A stretch of 64,000 bases of DNA, taken from contig NZ_PJRO01000012.1 of NCBI RefSeq assembly GCF_002858745.1, positions 163,321-227,320 on the forward strand, in the 5' to 3' direction. Position 1 is the first letter of the stretch. Every line of letters starts with the position of its first letter. Made by a program: the position numbers and the translations under genes. Under the pieces are notes generated by a model. That model had not been told where the DNA came from. It did no database searches and worked only from the letters and a program-made list of their open reading frames with translations. Below are positions 52,786 to 59,909 of this stretch, piece by piece. Source of the stretch: Mesorhizobium loti. GTDB lineage: Bacteria; Pseudomonadota; Alphaproteobacteria; Rhizobiales; Rhizobiaceae.

Positions 52786-53187
52786 GTGACCGGAGAGAGC
52801 GACCGCATCGCCCGCGCCAGCGACTATGTGCTCGGGCTGATGAACGATCGCGACCGCGACCGGGCGGAGCGCGACCTTGAGATCGATCCCGCCTTTCGCA
52901 ACGCCGTGGTGCAACTGGCAGAACGCATGCACCTGTTCGACCACGCCACCACGGGGCCGACCAACCGTCCCTGGCACGACGTCGCGGCCCGCATCGCAGA
53001 GTTGCCGCAAATGTCGCCGCCTGGACTGGGGAATGCAAAGGCAGGCGCCAAGGTCATCGACGGCCCGCGCACGCCGGTTGGTATCGGCCTGCATGTGTTG
53101 CCTGGTCGGCTCGCCATCACGATAGCCGCTGGGTTGATCCTCGCCTTCGCCTTTGGTTATCTTGTCGGTCGCATGAGCCTGGGTTGA
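52786..53187 (+). CDS. Anti-sigma-factor-like membrane protein (orphan)
   Basis: A 133-residue protein whose N-terminal half resembles anti-sigma-K/RskA domains (ASDYVLGLMNDRDRDRAERD, then PAFRNAVVQLAERM). A single transmembrane segment near the C-terminus (LAITIAAGLILAFAFGYLVG) follows. It is about half the usual RskA length and lacks the periplasmic domain. No sigma factor gene lies nearby. The GTG at 52786 follows GGAG. It is in line with slyX, 33 bases downstream. Confidence 0.7.
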   Translation: MTGESDRIARASDYVLGLMNDRDRDRAERDLEIDPAFRNAVVQLAERMHLFDHATTGPTNRPWHDVAARIAELPQMSPPGLGNAKAGAKVIDGPRTPVGIGLHVLPGRLAITIAAGLILAFAFGYLVGRMSLG

Positions 53188-53202
53188 TGTAGGCAGCCAC
53201 GA

Positions 53203-53595
53203 TCAGGTGGTGCTCACCTCGCCTGCCATTGCAGTGGCATCCACCGACGGCTCCCACAATTCGATCGGATTGCCTTCCGGATCGTGGATACGGGCAAAGT
53301 GGCCGACTTCCGAATCCCACTCGCCACGCGTTTCAACCGCGATGCCTGCCGCCTTCAGTCTGGCGATCATGCCATCCAGATCGTCGACACGGAAATTGAT
53401 CAGCCACTGCTGCTCGGCACGGCCAAAGTATTCGGTGTCTTCGGCAAACGGGCTGAACACGGTGGGACCCGCATCCTGCCGCCATACGGTTTTGGCGATA
53501 TCATCAATGCCGAGATGGCTCTCGTACCATTCAGCCAGCAGCTTCGGATCACGGGCGCGGAAGAACACGCCGCCGATGCCGGTTACCCTTGCCAT
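53203..53595 (-). CDS. VOC (glyoxalase/dioxygenase fold) family protein
   Basis: A 130-residue single VOC domain. GIGGVFFRARDPKLLAEWYES is the first strand-helix unit, and FARIHDPEGNPIELWEP carries the C-terminal metal-ligand glutamate. Such proteins bind or isomerise small molecules; the substrate is unknown. It converges with the anti-sigma-like gene. Confidence 0.87.
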   Translation of the reverse strand: MARVTGIGGVFFRARDPKLLAEWYESHLGIDDIAKTVWRQDAGPTVFSPFAEDTEYFGRAEQQWLINFRVDDLDGMIARLKAAGIAVETRGEWDSEVGHFARIHDPEGNPIELWEPSVDATAMAGEVSTT

Positions 53596-53687
53596 GCCGT
53601 CTCTCCCCTTGCAGCATCGCTATGGCAATGACTCTAACACATCAGGGGTCGCCTATGATGTGTCGATAGCCGGCTTCTTTAAGCACG

Positions 53688-54143
53688 CTAAAGTTCCCGT
53701 TTCATCAGCACCAGCGGTTGGCCATCGGCGATCATTCGCTCAGCAACAGCCCATCCGAGCTTGGCGTAAAGCGCCTCAGCGGCGTCGGTATAGAGATAGA
53801 GTTCATCGCAGCCGACCGACCGGGCATGTTTCTCGACAGTCTCGACCAGTGCACTGCCGAGTCCCCGCCCACGATGAGGCTCCGCGACGACCAGTCCGGC
53901 CAGCCATGGCGAGACATCATGCAGCGGCTCGATCTCCTCGCGCACGAACAGGCATGAGCCGGCCAGTTCGCCGTCAACCTCGGCGACAAAGCCTGCCTCG
54001 AAGCTGTCACCGTCGATCAGCTTCGCCAGCGCGGTCACATCTGCTTGCTGCGTATGCTTGCCGTCATCGAAGAAGGCTACATGACGCAGTGCCGTGAGCG
54101 GCGCGAGATCGGAACACCGCATCTTTCGGATCATCGGGGGCAT
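53688..54143 (-). CDS. GNAT family N-acetyltransferase
   Basis: A 151-residue acetyltransferase with the acetyl-CoA motif VVAEPHRGRGLGSALVETVE and ELYLYTDAAEALYAKLGW. The start is uncertain between ATG 54143 and ATG 54134; neither has a strong ribosome site. Substrate unknown. Confidence 0.85.
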   Translation of the reverse strand: MPPMIRKMRCSDLAPLTALRHVAFFDDGKHTQQADVTALAKLIDGDSFEAGFVAEVDGELAGSCLFVREEIEPLHDVSPWLAGLVVAEPHRGRGLGSALVETVEKHARSVGCDELYLYTDAAEALYAKLGWAVAERMIADGQPLVLMKREL

Positions 54144-54257
54144 GGCAGCTCGCATCGGTCGGTCGCAGGCAAATTGCCGTGGGCATCTGCCCGCATCGGT
54201 CCGGCACGACAAGGTTCACGTCACGTCCGGTGGGTGGACCACCGCGACCGGCAGCCC

Positions 54258-54291
54258 AAAAAAGAACCGCCGGGTTTTCACCCGGCGGTTC
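54258..54291 (-). terminator. Intrinsic terminator of the BMP-protein gene
   Basis: On the minus strand a perfect 12-bp stem (GAACCGCCGGGT with loop GAAA) is followed by six T. It lies 23 bases after the stop of the binding-protein gene. Confidence 0.9.
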
Positions 54292-54313
54292 GCATTCCTG
54301 GTTCAGCAACCAA

Positions 54314-55303
54314 TCAGTAAGGGCACTTGTTGTCGCTGGAATAGTCGTGCACTTCGATCTTGCCGCCGATGATCTCTTCCTTGGCCTTGTCAGCCGCCGC
54401 CTTCATGTCGGCCGTGATGAGATCCTTGTTGTTGTCGTCCAGGGCGTAATCAACGCCACCTTCCTTGAGGCCGAGATTGTTGATGCCGCCGGTGAACTTG
54501 CCGTCCTTGGCATCCATGAACGCGCTGTAGACGGCAACGTCGACGCGCTTGAGCATCGAGGTCAGCACCTTGCCCGGCTGCAAGCCGTTCTGGTTGGAAT
54601 CGACGCCGATGCCGAGCTTGCCGGCATCCGCCGCCGCCTGGAGCACACCGACGCCGGTCCCGCCGGCCGCCGCGTAGATCACGTCGGCGCCCTGATCCAT
54701 CTGGGTCTTGGCGATTTCACCACCCTTGGCCGGATCGTTCCAGGCCGCCGGCGTGTCGCCCGTCATGTTGTAGATCACGTCAGTCGCACCGTTCGCTTTG
54801 GCACCGCCGACATAACCGCAGCCGAACTTGCGGATCAGCGGAATGTCCATACCGCCGATGAAGCCGACCTTCTTGCTCTTGGAAGCCATCGCGCCGAGCA
54901 GGCCGACGATGTAGGAACCTTCCTGCTCCTTGAACTTCAGCGAGCGCACGTTCGGCAGGTCGACCTGGTCGTCGATGATGGCGAACTTCAATTCCGGATA
55001 TTCCTTGGCCACCTTGGTCAGGGAATCGACCCAGGAGAAGCCGGCCATGACGATCGGGCTGCGGCCGTCTTCGGCGAAGCGGCGCAGGGCCTGTTCGCGC
55101 TGCGAGGCGTTCGAGACCTCGAATTCGACATAGGAGACGCCGCTCTCCTTCTTGAATTTCTCGGCGCCGTTGTAGGCGGCCTCGTTGAAGGATTTGTCGA
55201 ACTTGCCGCCGAGATCGTAAAGCAGCGCCGGCTTGATGTCTTCGGCCATGGCCGGAAAGGCCAGCGCGGTTGCAGCCAGAAGGCCAAGAACGATACGTTT
55301 CAT
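54314..55303 (-). CDS. BMP family ABC substrate-binding protein (nucleoside type)
   Basis: A 329-residue periplasmic binding protein of the BMP/Med family, which bind nucleosides. It has a signal peptide (KRIVLGLLAATALAFPAMA), then LLYDLGGKFDKSFNEAAYNG and a C-terminal SSDNKCPY. The ATG at 55303 is preferred over one three codons upstream. It is probably the binding partner of the permease-ATPase set at 48600-52244 but is separated from it by four unrelated genes. Confidence 0.92.
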   Translation of the reverse strand: MKRIVLGLLAATALAFPAMAEDIKPALLYDLGGKFDKSFNEAAYNGAEKFKKESGVSYVEFEVSNASQREQALRRFAEDGRSPIVMAGFSWVDSLTKVAKEYPELKFAIIDDQVDLPNVRSLKFKEQEGSYIVGLLGAMASKSKKVGFIGGMDIPLIRKFGCGYVGGAKANGATDVIYNMTGDTPAAWNDPAKGGEIAKTQMDQGADVIYAAAGGTGVGVLQAAADAGKLGIGVDSNQNGLQPGKVLTSMLKRVDVAVYSAFMDAKDGKFTGGINNLGLKEGGVDYALDDNNKDLITADMKAAADKAKEEIIGGKIEVHDYSSDNKCPY

Positions 55304-55454
55304 AGGATCCACACCCCTGAGGTTTATTTTTCCAGTCTGCCGCAGATCCGGGTTCCGGCCCGGCTTGCGACGTCCGGCAGGAGCTGTTCCCTCCCGCTCA
55401 AGCTTTATCTTGCACGGCTCGGAACAAAACTCACGTGGAATTTTGACCCTTTGG

Positions 55455-55483
55455 AAAAAGCATGGCGCCGATGCGGCGCCATG
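55455..55483 (-). terminator. Intrinsic terminator of msrA
   Basis: CATGGCGCC and GGCGCCATG with a 5-base loop, followed on the minus strand by CTTTTT. It lies about 60 bases after the msrA stop and upstream of the BMP gene. Confidence 0.75.
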
Positions 55484-55543
55484 GAAAACCGTTTCTGAAT
55501 AGGAGGCTAGCGGTAGTTTATGGCCGCCTCTTGCCGCCCGCTG

Positions 55544-56212
55544 TCAGGCTGACGCGGCAGCAGCGGGAATGGCGCAGCTCACGCCCGTACCCTTCAACCC
55601 ACAATAGCCGTAAGGGTTCTTCGCCAGATATTGCTGGTGATCCTCCTCGGCGAAATAGAATTCGGGCGCAGACGCGACCTCGGTCGTGATTTTGTCGCGA
55701 CCGGCTGCGCGCAAGGATGCCTGGTAGGCATCGCGCGCGGCGATCGCAGCCTGATGCTGCACTTCCGAGAAGGTGTAGATGGCGGAACGGTAGGTGGTGC
55801 CGACATCATTGCCCTGGCGCATGCCCTGCGTCGGGTCGTGTGCCTCCCAGAATATCTTCAGCAGTTCTGCGTAGGAAACGACCTTCGGATCGAACACCAC
55901 CAGCACGACTTCAGCATGACCGGTGAGCCCCGTGCAGGTTTCCTGATAGGTCGGGTTCGGCGTCACGCCGCCGGCATAACCGACCGCCGTCACCCACACG
56001 CCTTCGGTCTGCCAGAACAGCCGCTCCGCCCCCCAGAAGCAGCCAAGGCCGAACAGCGCTGTTTCCAGCCCTTCGGGATAAGGTCCTTTCAGCGGCCTTT
56101 TCGAGACGTAGTGTTTCGAAGCAGTCGGGATCGGCCGGTCACGGCCGGGCAACGCCTCTTCAGGTTTCGGCAGATTGATCTTCTTGTTCAGCATGTCACT
56201 GAGGAAAAACAT
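55544..56212 (-). CDS. msrA: Peptide-methionine (S)-S-oxide reductase
   Basis: A 222-residue MsrA. The catalytic motif GLGCFWGAERLFW (Cys near residue 55) and GYAGGVTPNPTYQ, TGHAEVVLV and DPTQGMRQGND follow the family. It repairs oxidised methionine. The ribosome site GGGAGA precedes the ATG. The C-terminal cysteine in GTGVSC may act in recycling. Confidence 0.95.
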   Translation of the reverse strand: MFFLSDMLNKKINLPKPEEALPGRDRPIPTASKHYVSKRPLKGPYPEGLETALFGLGCFWGAERLFWQTEGVWVTAVGYAGGVTPNPTYQETCTGLTGHAEVVLVVFDPKVVSYAELLKIFWEAHDPTQGMRQGNDVGTTYRSAIYTFSEVQHQAAIAARDAYQASLRAAGRDKITTEVASAPEFYFAEEDHQQYLAKNPYGYCGLKGTGVSCAIPAAAASA

Positions 56213-56263
56213 GAGATGTCTCCCTGTTTCGTCGACTTCTAGTTCGCTGCAGACACTGGAATG

Positions 56264-56590
56264 TTACGCATTGACCGCGAAATTCCCCCCGCGTCGCCGC
56301 CTGCGGTAACCAATCGCGTAGAGCAGGAAAGCCAGCGCGGCGAACAGCACGAAGCCAGGCAGGTCAAGCGCCTTGTCGACCACCGAATCCCAGGCGACGG
56401 CACCTGCCTTCTCGCGCACGAACGCTTCCGTCTTGGCCAATGTGTCGGGCGAAACCGCGCTCCAGCTCACCTTGAGCGGCGTCATCACCAGATGCGAGGC
56501 GGCAACGGTGCGGGTTGCGTCGAGCACGGCCATGATGACGGCAACGGCCAGCGCCACCATGGCGGCAAGTCTGAACAGGAAACGGAACAT
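56264..56590 (-). CDS. Small membrane protein, function unknown
   Basis: A 108-residue protein with two hydrophobic segments (FRLAAMVALAVAVIMAVL and LPGFVLFAALAFLLYAIGY) and a basic tail RRRRRGGNF. The loop between them contains SWSAVSPDTLAKTEAFV. The ATG at 56590 follows AAAGG; the frame is open further upstream without a ribosome site. It precedes msrA on the same strand, about 50 bases away. I do not recognise the family. Confidence 0.65.
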   Translation of the reverse strand: MFRFLFRLAAMVALAVAVIMAVLDATRTVAASHLVMTPLKVSWSAVSPDTLAKTEAFVREKAGAVAWDSVVDKALDLPGFVLFAALAFLLYAIGYRRRRRGGNFAVNA

Positions 56591-57020
56591 GCAGACCTTT
56601 CCAGCGTCTGTTTGCCCTACAGATATGGCGTGACGCCGTGCCACGCAATTGCACCGGGCTAAAACATTACCTTTGCCTCCGTCCTTCTTCGCTTTCTGGA
56701 TGCCCGGCGAAACCGGCAATGTGATGTTTCCCAAAACAGGAGAGCAGCCGCGTTTCCGCTCCTCGGTCCGTGCGAGCCTGCAGGCCATTTGAGATCAGCG
56801 AAAGAAAGCACGAAGATGCATCGGGATTACCGCCGATATGACTTGGCTTTCGTCGCCGGATCGACTAGATGAGCCCCGCACCCGAAGCTTTGACGGCTCA
56901 GGGCGCTGGAAAAGAACTGCCCGCGGTCAAGGCAGTCCGAAGCGGATGGAGTCCGCTTTTCCAAAAGGGATGCGCTCCCTTGGACCGGCGTGGCGAAACC
57001 GGCCGCGACAGCGCAACGAC
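56591..57020. other. Intergenic region upstream of tRNA-Ser
   Basis: No gene is recognised in these 430 bases. A hairpin AAGCGGA-TGGAG-TCCGCTT followed by TT is at 56940-56959, and a second, AAGGGA-TGCGC-TCCCTT, at 56965-56981. They could end a transcript that comes from the left on the plus strand. The tRNA promoter must lie in the last part. Confidence 0.45.
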
Positions 57021-57110
57021 GGAGAGGTGGCCGAGTGGTTGAAGGCGCACGCCTGGAAAGTGTGTATACGGGGAACCGTATCGCGGGTTCGAATCCCGCT
57101 CTCTCCGCCA
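57021..57110 (+). tRNA. tRNA-Ser (anticodon GGA)
   Basis: A 90-base tRNA with a long variable arm. The acceptor GGAGAGG pairs with CTCTCC, the D-arm has GCCGAGTGGTTGAAGGC, the anticodon loop is CTGGAAA (GGA at 57055-57057), the T-arm has GGGTTCGAATCCC, and CCA is encoded. The gene reads serine codons UCC/UCU. It lies at the left edge of a mobile-element-like region, and tRNA-Ser genes are frequent integration sites. Confidence 0.97.
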
Positions 57111-57219
57111 ACTTATCAACAAAATCAATAACTTAGAGAGAAGTTTAGAACCTACCCACCAAAAAGCCCATCATGCAGGATGCTATTGATTCAGACAGCA
57201 TGCGACGGCATGAGGCATC

Positions 57220-57570
57220 CAGCCGGAGTGAAGGCTGTCCAGTTCGGCAGGGTGTTCTCGGCGCAGCCCCGGCTGGAGGATGGTCCGCTTGTGCCGATGG
57301 AGCCGATCACGGTGCGCGCACGCGACGGACTTGAGCTTCCCTGCTATCTTTCACGGCCGATGGAGAACGGCACGGCGCCGGTGTGGTTCGACGGGCTTGG
57401 GAAAGGCCTTCATCAATGCCGCCAATATGGAATGGGGCGGCAAGATGCATGACGACCGTGGACTGGGCAATCTCTCAAGGTATCGGCGATCTCGCCCCGC
57501 AGCGCGATCACGGGCGGCAGCTATGGCGGCTATCCTGCCGGCGCGTGCTGCCTCTTTGGCAGCCATTGCG
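57220..57570 (+). pseudogene. Broken S9-family (prolyl oligopeptidase) gene
   Basis: Pieces of one S9 peptidase appear in three frames: PMEPITVRARDGLELPCYL (57295 on), then after a frameshift KAFINAANMEWGGKMHDD, DWAISQGIGD, and AITGGSYGGYPAG (the active-site serine motif). The segments between the beta-propeller end and the nucleophile are partly deleted, and no single frame spans it. It starts about 110 bases after the tRNA. Confidence 0.75.
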
Positions 57571-57686
57571 TGATACAACGTATCAACGCTAGTTCCAATG
57601 GCGGCATTTTCTCGGCCAGGATGCCACCAATTCCCTGCGGTCAAAAGGGCAGACGAGGTGGTCCGATATTCTGGCGCGGCTGAGGA

Positions 57687-58565
57687 TCAGTCGATCCCCG
57701 ACGGGTGATCATTTGTCTGCAGTATGAATTCCCTCATTATGGAGAAGGCACGGACCGGATCGTCGACAAAAACGGGATGGCCACATCCGGCAAAGCGCTC
57801 GAAGCTGACAATATCCGGACGAAGGCAACTGGCAATCGTTTCAGCAAACGAGATCGGGGTAATTGGATCCTTGTCGCCTGCGAGCACAAGCGTGGGACAG
57901 GTAACTTTTTTCAACGCCTCGCGAAAATCCATTGCTCCGTGCTCATTGCCGGGTCCGTTGAAATGCACGCCGACCTCTTTTGCGACAACCGCCCGCTTCT
58001 TCCAGTCGTCCTCGCCCGCGGGGCGTCGATTGTAGAGGGGTAGACAGGTCGCTGCATAGCGTTCCCAGTTGTCAGGTGTCGGATCCTGCCAATAGGCTTT
58101 TGCCACCACACCGGCCTCGGCCCCGCCGAATTGCTTGAACGTTTCGAAGACCACCGGAAAATCCATCCGCGCCGCGGTGTTGCATAAAATGAGCTTGCCT
58201 GGATGGCTGGCATATCGCGTTGCGTAGGATTGCGCGACAAAACCGCCGAACGAAACCCCAAACACGATGGGCCTCACGATGCCCAGTGCATCACAAAAGG
58301 ATTTAACGTCGTCGCCCCATTGGGCGAGGTTCCAGGTTTCATTGGAGGACTTTGCGCTACGGCCACTGCCACGCTGATCGAGATAAATAACCTGCGCGAT
58401 GTCGGCAAACGACGAAAAAGCGGGCTTCAGAAGCGAATGGTCAAAGCCAGGCCCGCCATGAAGAAGCACGAGAGTCGGCTTCGACTTCATCCTTGGACCA
58501 TCGGGTACCAGGCTGGCTCCCTCGACATCGAAGAAAAGCTTGGTGCCATTCACTTCAATGAACAT
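57687..58565 (-). CDS. Alpha/beta hydrolase (proline iminopeptidase-like)
   Basis: A 292-residue alpha/beta hydrolase. The oxyanion motif LLHGGPGFDHS, nucleophile elbow VFGVSFGGFVAQ, acid LVLAGDKDP and histidine FAGCGHPVF are all present. HGGPG is typical of the S33 proline iminopeptidase group. The ATG at 58565 follows GGAGAACC. It appears intact despite the decayed surroundings. It may have arrived with the island. Confidence 0.87.
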   Translation of the reverse strand: MFIEVNGTKLFFDVEGASLVPDGPRMKSKPTLVLLHGGPGFDHSLLKPAFSSFADIAQVIYLDQRGSGRSAKSSNETWNLAQWGDDVKSFCDALGIVRPIVFGVSFGGFVAQSYATRYASHPGKLILCNTAARMDFPVVFETFKQFGGAEAGVVAKAYWQDPTPDNWERYAATCLPLYNRRPAGEDDWKKRAVVAKEVGVHFNGPGNEHGAMDFREALKKVTCPTLVLAGDKDPITPISFAETIASCLRPDIVSFERFAGCGHPVFVDDPVRAFSIMREFILQTNDHPSGID

Positions 58566-59169
58566 TTTGGTTCTCCGCCGAATACTTGGCAGACTATGCA
58601 AAGTTCGAGACGCGAGAAAGCGGCGATGACTGTCGGATCGATTCTCAGGCTGCTTTCGTCAGCCGGAGGTTTTCAAGACGGCTATTGGCATTGGCTAGCG
58701 CGCCATAAAGGTGCGGCCCCGGAGTTTTGAACTCATGCACGCCATGGCGACGGGCCGCGGCCACTCTGGAAAGTGATTTCGATGGGCAATTTGCTTCGGT
58801 CTCGTTACGGCCGAATGCCTTCGTACACCTTGTGACGGTTTCGGTTGCCTACTGGCCGGCCTCCATCTGGCAGTCCAATGATCAGCACCAGCGAGTGATG
58901 CGGCCGTAACCGGGCGCGTAGGACAGCAGCCCTCTTTGCCAGCCTGCGCGCAATTCAGTCCGAAGCCTCCATGGCGATTAGAAAGCCGCGGTTGGACGCC
59001 GTACTCTTCGGCCTGGGATGACTATCCAGTTGGGACCTGCGCCATGGTCTGACGGCGCTGCGCGACATCGACATAAGCCCATGAGTTGATGCCACAGCAC
59101 GTTCCGAACCTGTCGCGCATTGCGTTTGAAGCTTCGCGCCGTCCAAAACATCGATATGTTCGCGAGCGC
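58566..59169. other. About 600 bases without a recognisable gene
   Basis: Only short open frames occur here, none with a ribosome site and a known motif together. A minus-strand stretch near 58650-58745 reads FKTPGPHLYGALANANSR in one frame before a stop; I do not recognise it. The region looks like decayed coding sequence between the hydrolase and traD. A traG gene would be expected here downstream of traD. Confidence 0.5.
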
Positions 59170-59400
59170 TTAACTCCTCGTTCCAGTTTGTTTGAAGGCT
59201 TCTTTCCCCTTCCCCGCCCAAAGTGCTCGTGCCCGTTCGCTCTCCTCGCTGTTGAGCTTGGCCGCCACCCAGAGCATCGCCCCATAGATCATGGCGCGAT
59301 CGTCATTGGTCAATTCGACGATGCCTGCCTTCACAATCAGGCCGCCGAGTTCGATGAGGTGCCGAGTGCGCTTGCGGCGTTCGACCTGCCACATCCGCAT
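59170..59400 (-). CDS. traD: Conjugal transfer protein TraD (Ti/Rhizobium plasmid type)
   Basis: A 76-residue protein: ERRKRTRHLIELGGLIVKAG, then LTNDDRAMIYGAMLWVAAKL, ending in KGKEAFKQTGTRS. This matches the small TraD of Ti-like transfer operons (about 71 residues). The ATG at 59400 lies one base after the traC stop. The longer open frame upstream is out of frame with traC and is not used. It normally precedes traG, which is not visible here. Confidence 0.85.
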   Translation of the reverse strand: MRMWQVERRKRTRHLIELGGLIVKAGIVELTNDDRAMIYGAMLWVAAKLNSEESERARALWAGKGKEAFKQTGTRS

Positions 59401-59401
59401 G

Positions 59402-59728
59402 TCATGCCGCGCCAGTGCCGCCTGCTGGCGATTGCGTACCGCCCGATTGCGCCTGAGCGCCGCCAGTGTCGCGGTCAGACGCTGTCGCAGATCGCCGTGA
59501 TCTGCCGCGAAAGAAGGCAGCGCCACGCTTGGCCCATGCCTCCCGTTTGGCTGCATCTTTTGTCTCGGCCAGCACCAGCAGCGCACCGGCGAGTTCATCG
59601 GCGCTGAAACTGTCGGCACCGGTGGCGATCACCAGTTCGCCAAGTTGCTGCACCTTGCGGGTTTTGAGTTCTTTCGCCTTGTCCTCCAGCGCCTTCAGTT
59701 CGCTGTCGTAGTCACGTGGCTTGCGCAT
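59402..59728 (-). CDS. traC: Conjugal transfer protein TraC (Ti/Rhizobium plasmid type)
   Basis: A 108-residue protein: MRKPRDYDSELKALEDKAKE, then ELVIATGADSFSADELAGAL and AAKREAWAKRGAAFF. This is the TraC pattern of Ti-type DNA-processing genes. The ribosome site AAGGAG precedes the ATG. The C-terminal 35 residues are low-complexity (S, G, A, Q). It diverges from traA, with the oriT region between them. Confidence 0.88.
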   Translation of the reverse strand: MRKPRDYDSELKALEDKAKELKTRKVQQLGELVIATGADSFSADELAGALLVLAETKDAAKREAWAKRGAAFFRGRSRRSATASDRDTGGAQAQSGGTQSPAGGTGAA

Positions 59729-59850
59729 AACGATCTCCTTCTCTGAGGCAGGTTGCCCATGGCGTGATGATAATCCCGCGCGCCACAGACGGCAGCGCTG
59801 TTGCCGGAACGGTCTGAGACACGCCGGTCCATCCCGAGATTTTTTCGAGG

Positions 59851-59880
59851 GAGGGCGCGCTTATACGTCGTTCCGACGTG
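59851..59880. other. Candidate origin of transfer (oriT core)
   Basis: Between the divergent traC and traA genes, GAGGGCGCGCTTATACGTCG is followed by TTC and CGACGTG. The hairpin ACGTCG-TTC-CGACGT lies at 59865-59879, next to GGGCGC at 59853-59858. From memory, Ti-plasmid oriT contains GGGCGC followed by TTATACGTCG and a similar hairpin, so this is very likely the nic region recognised by TraA. Confidence 0.72.
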
Positions 59881-59909
59881 CGCTTGATCGTGCTGATGAT
59901 TGGAGCGCG

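Noticed and set aside
56827..57111. A 94-codon minus-strand frame across the tRNA
   Set aside because: It runs antisense through tRNA-Ser and its flank; such tRNA-antisense frames are a common annotation artefact.
59402..59619. N-terminal extension of traD
   Set aside because: The longer frame lies entirely over traC in another frame; the ATG at 59400, right after the traC stop, gives the normal TraD size.
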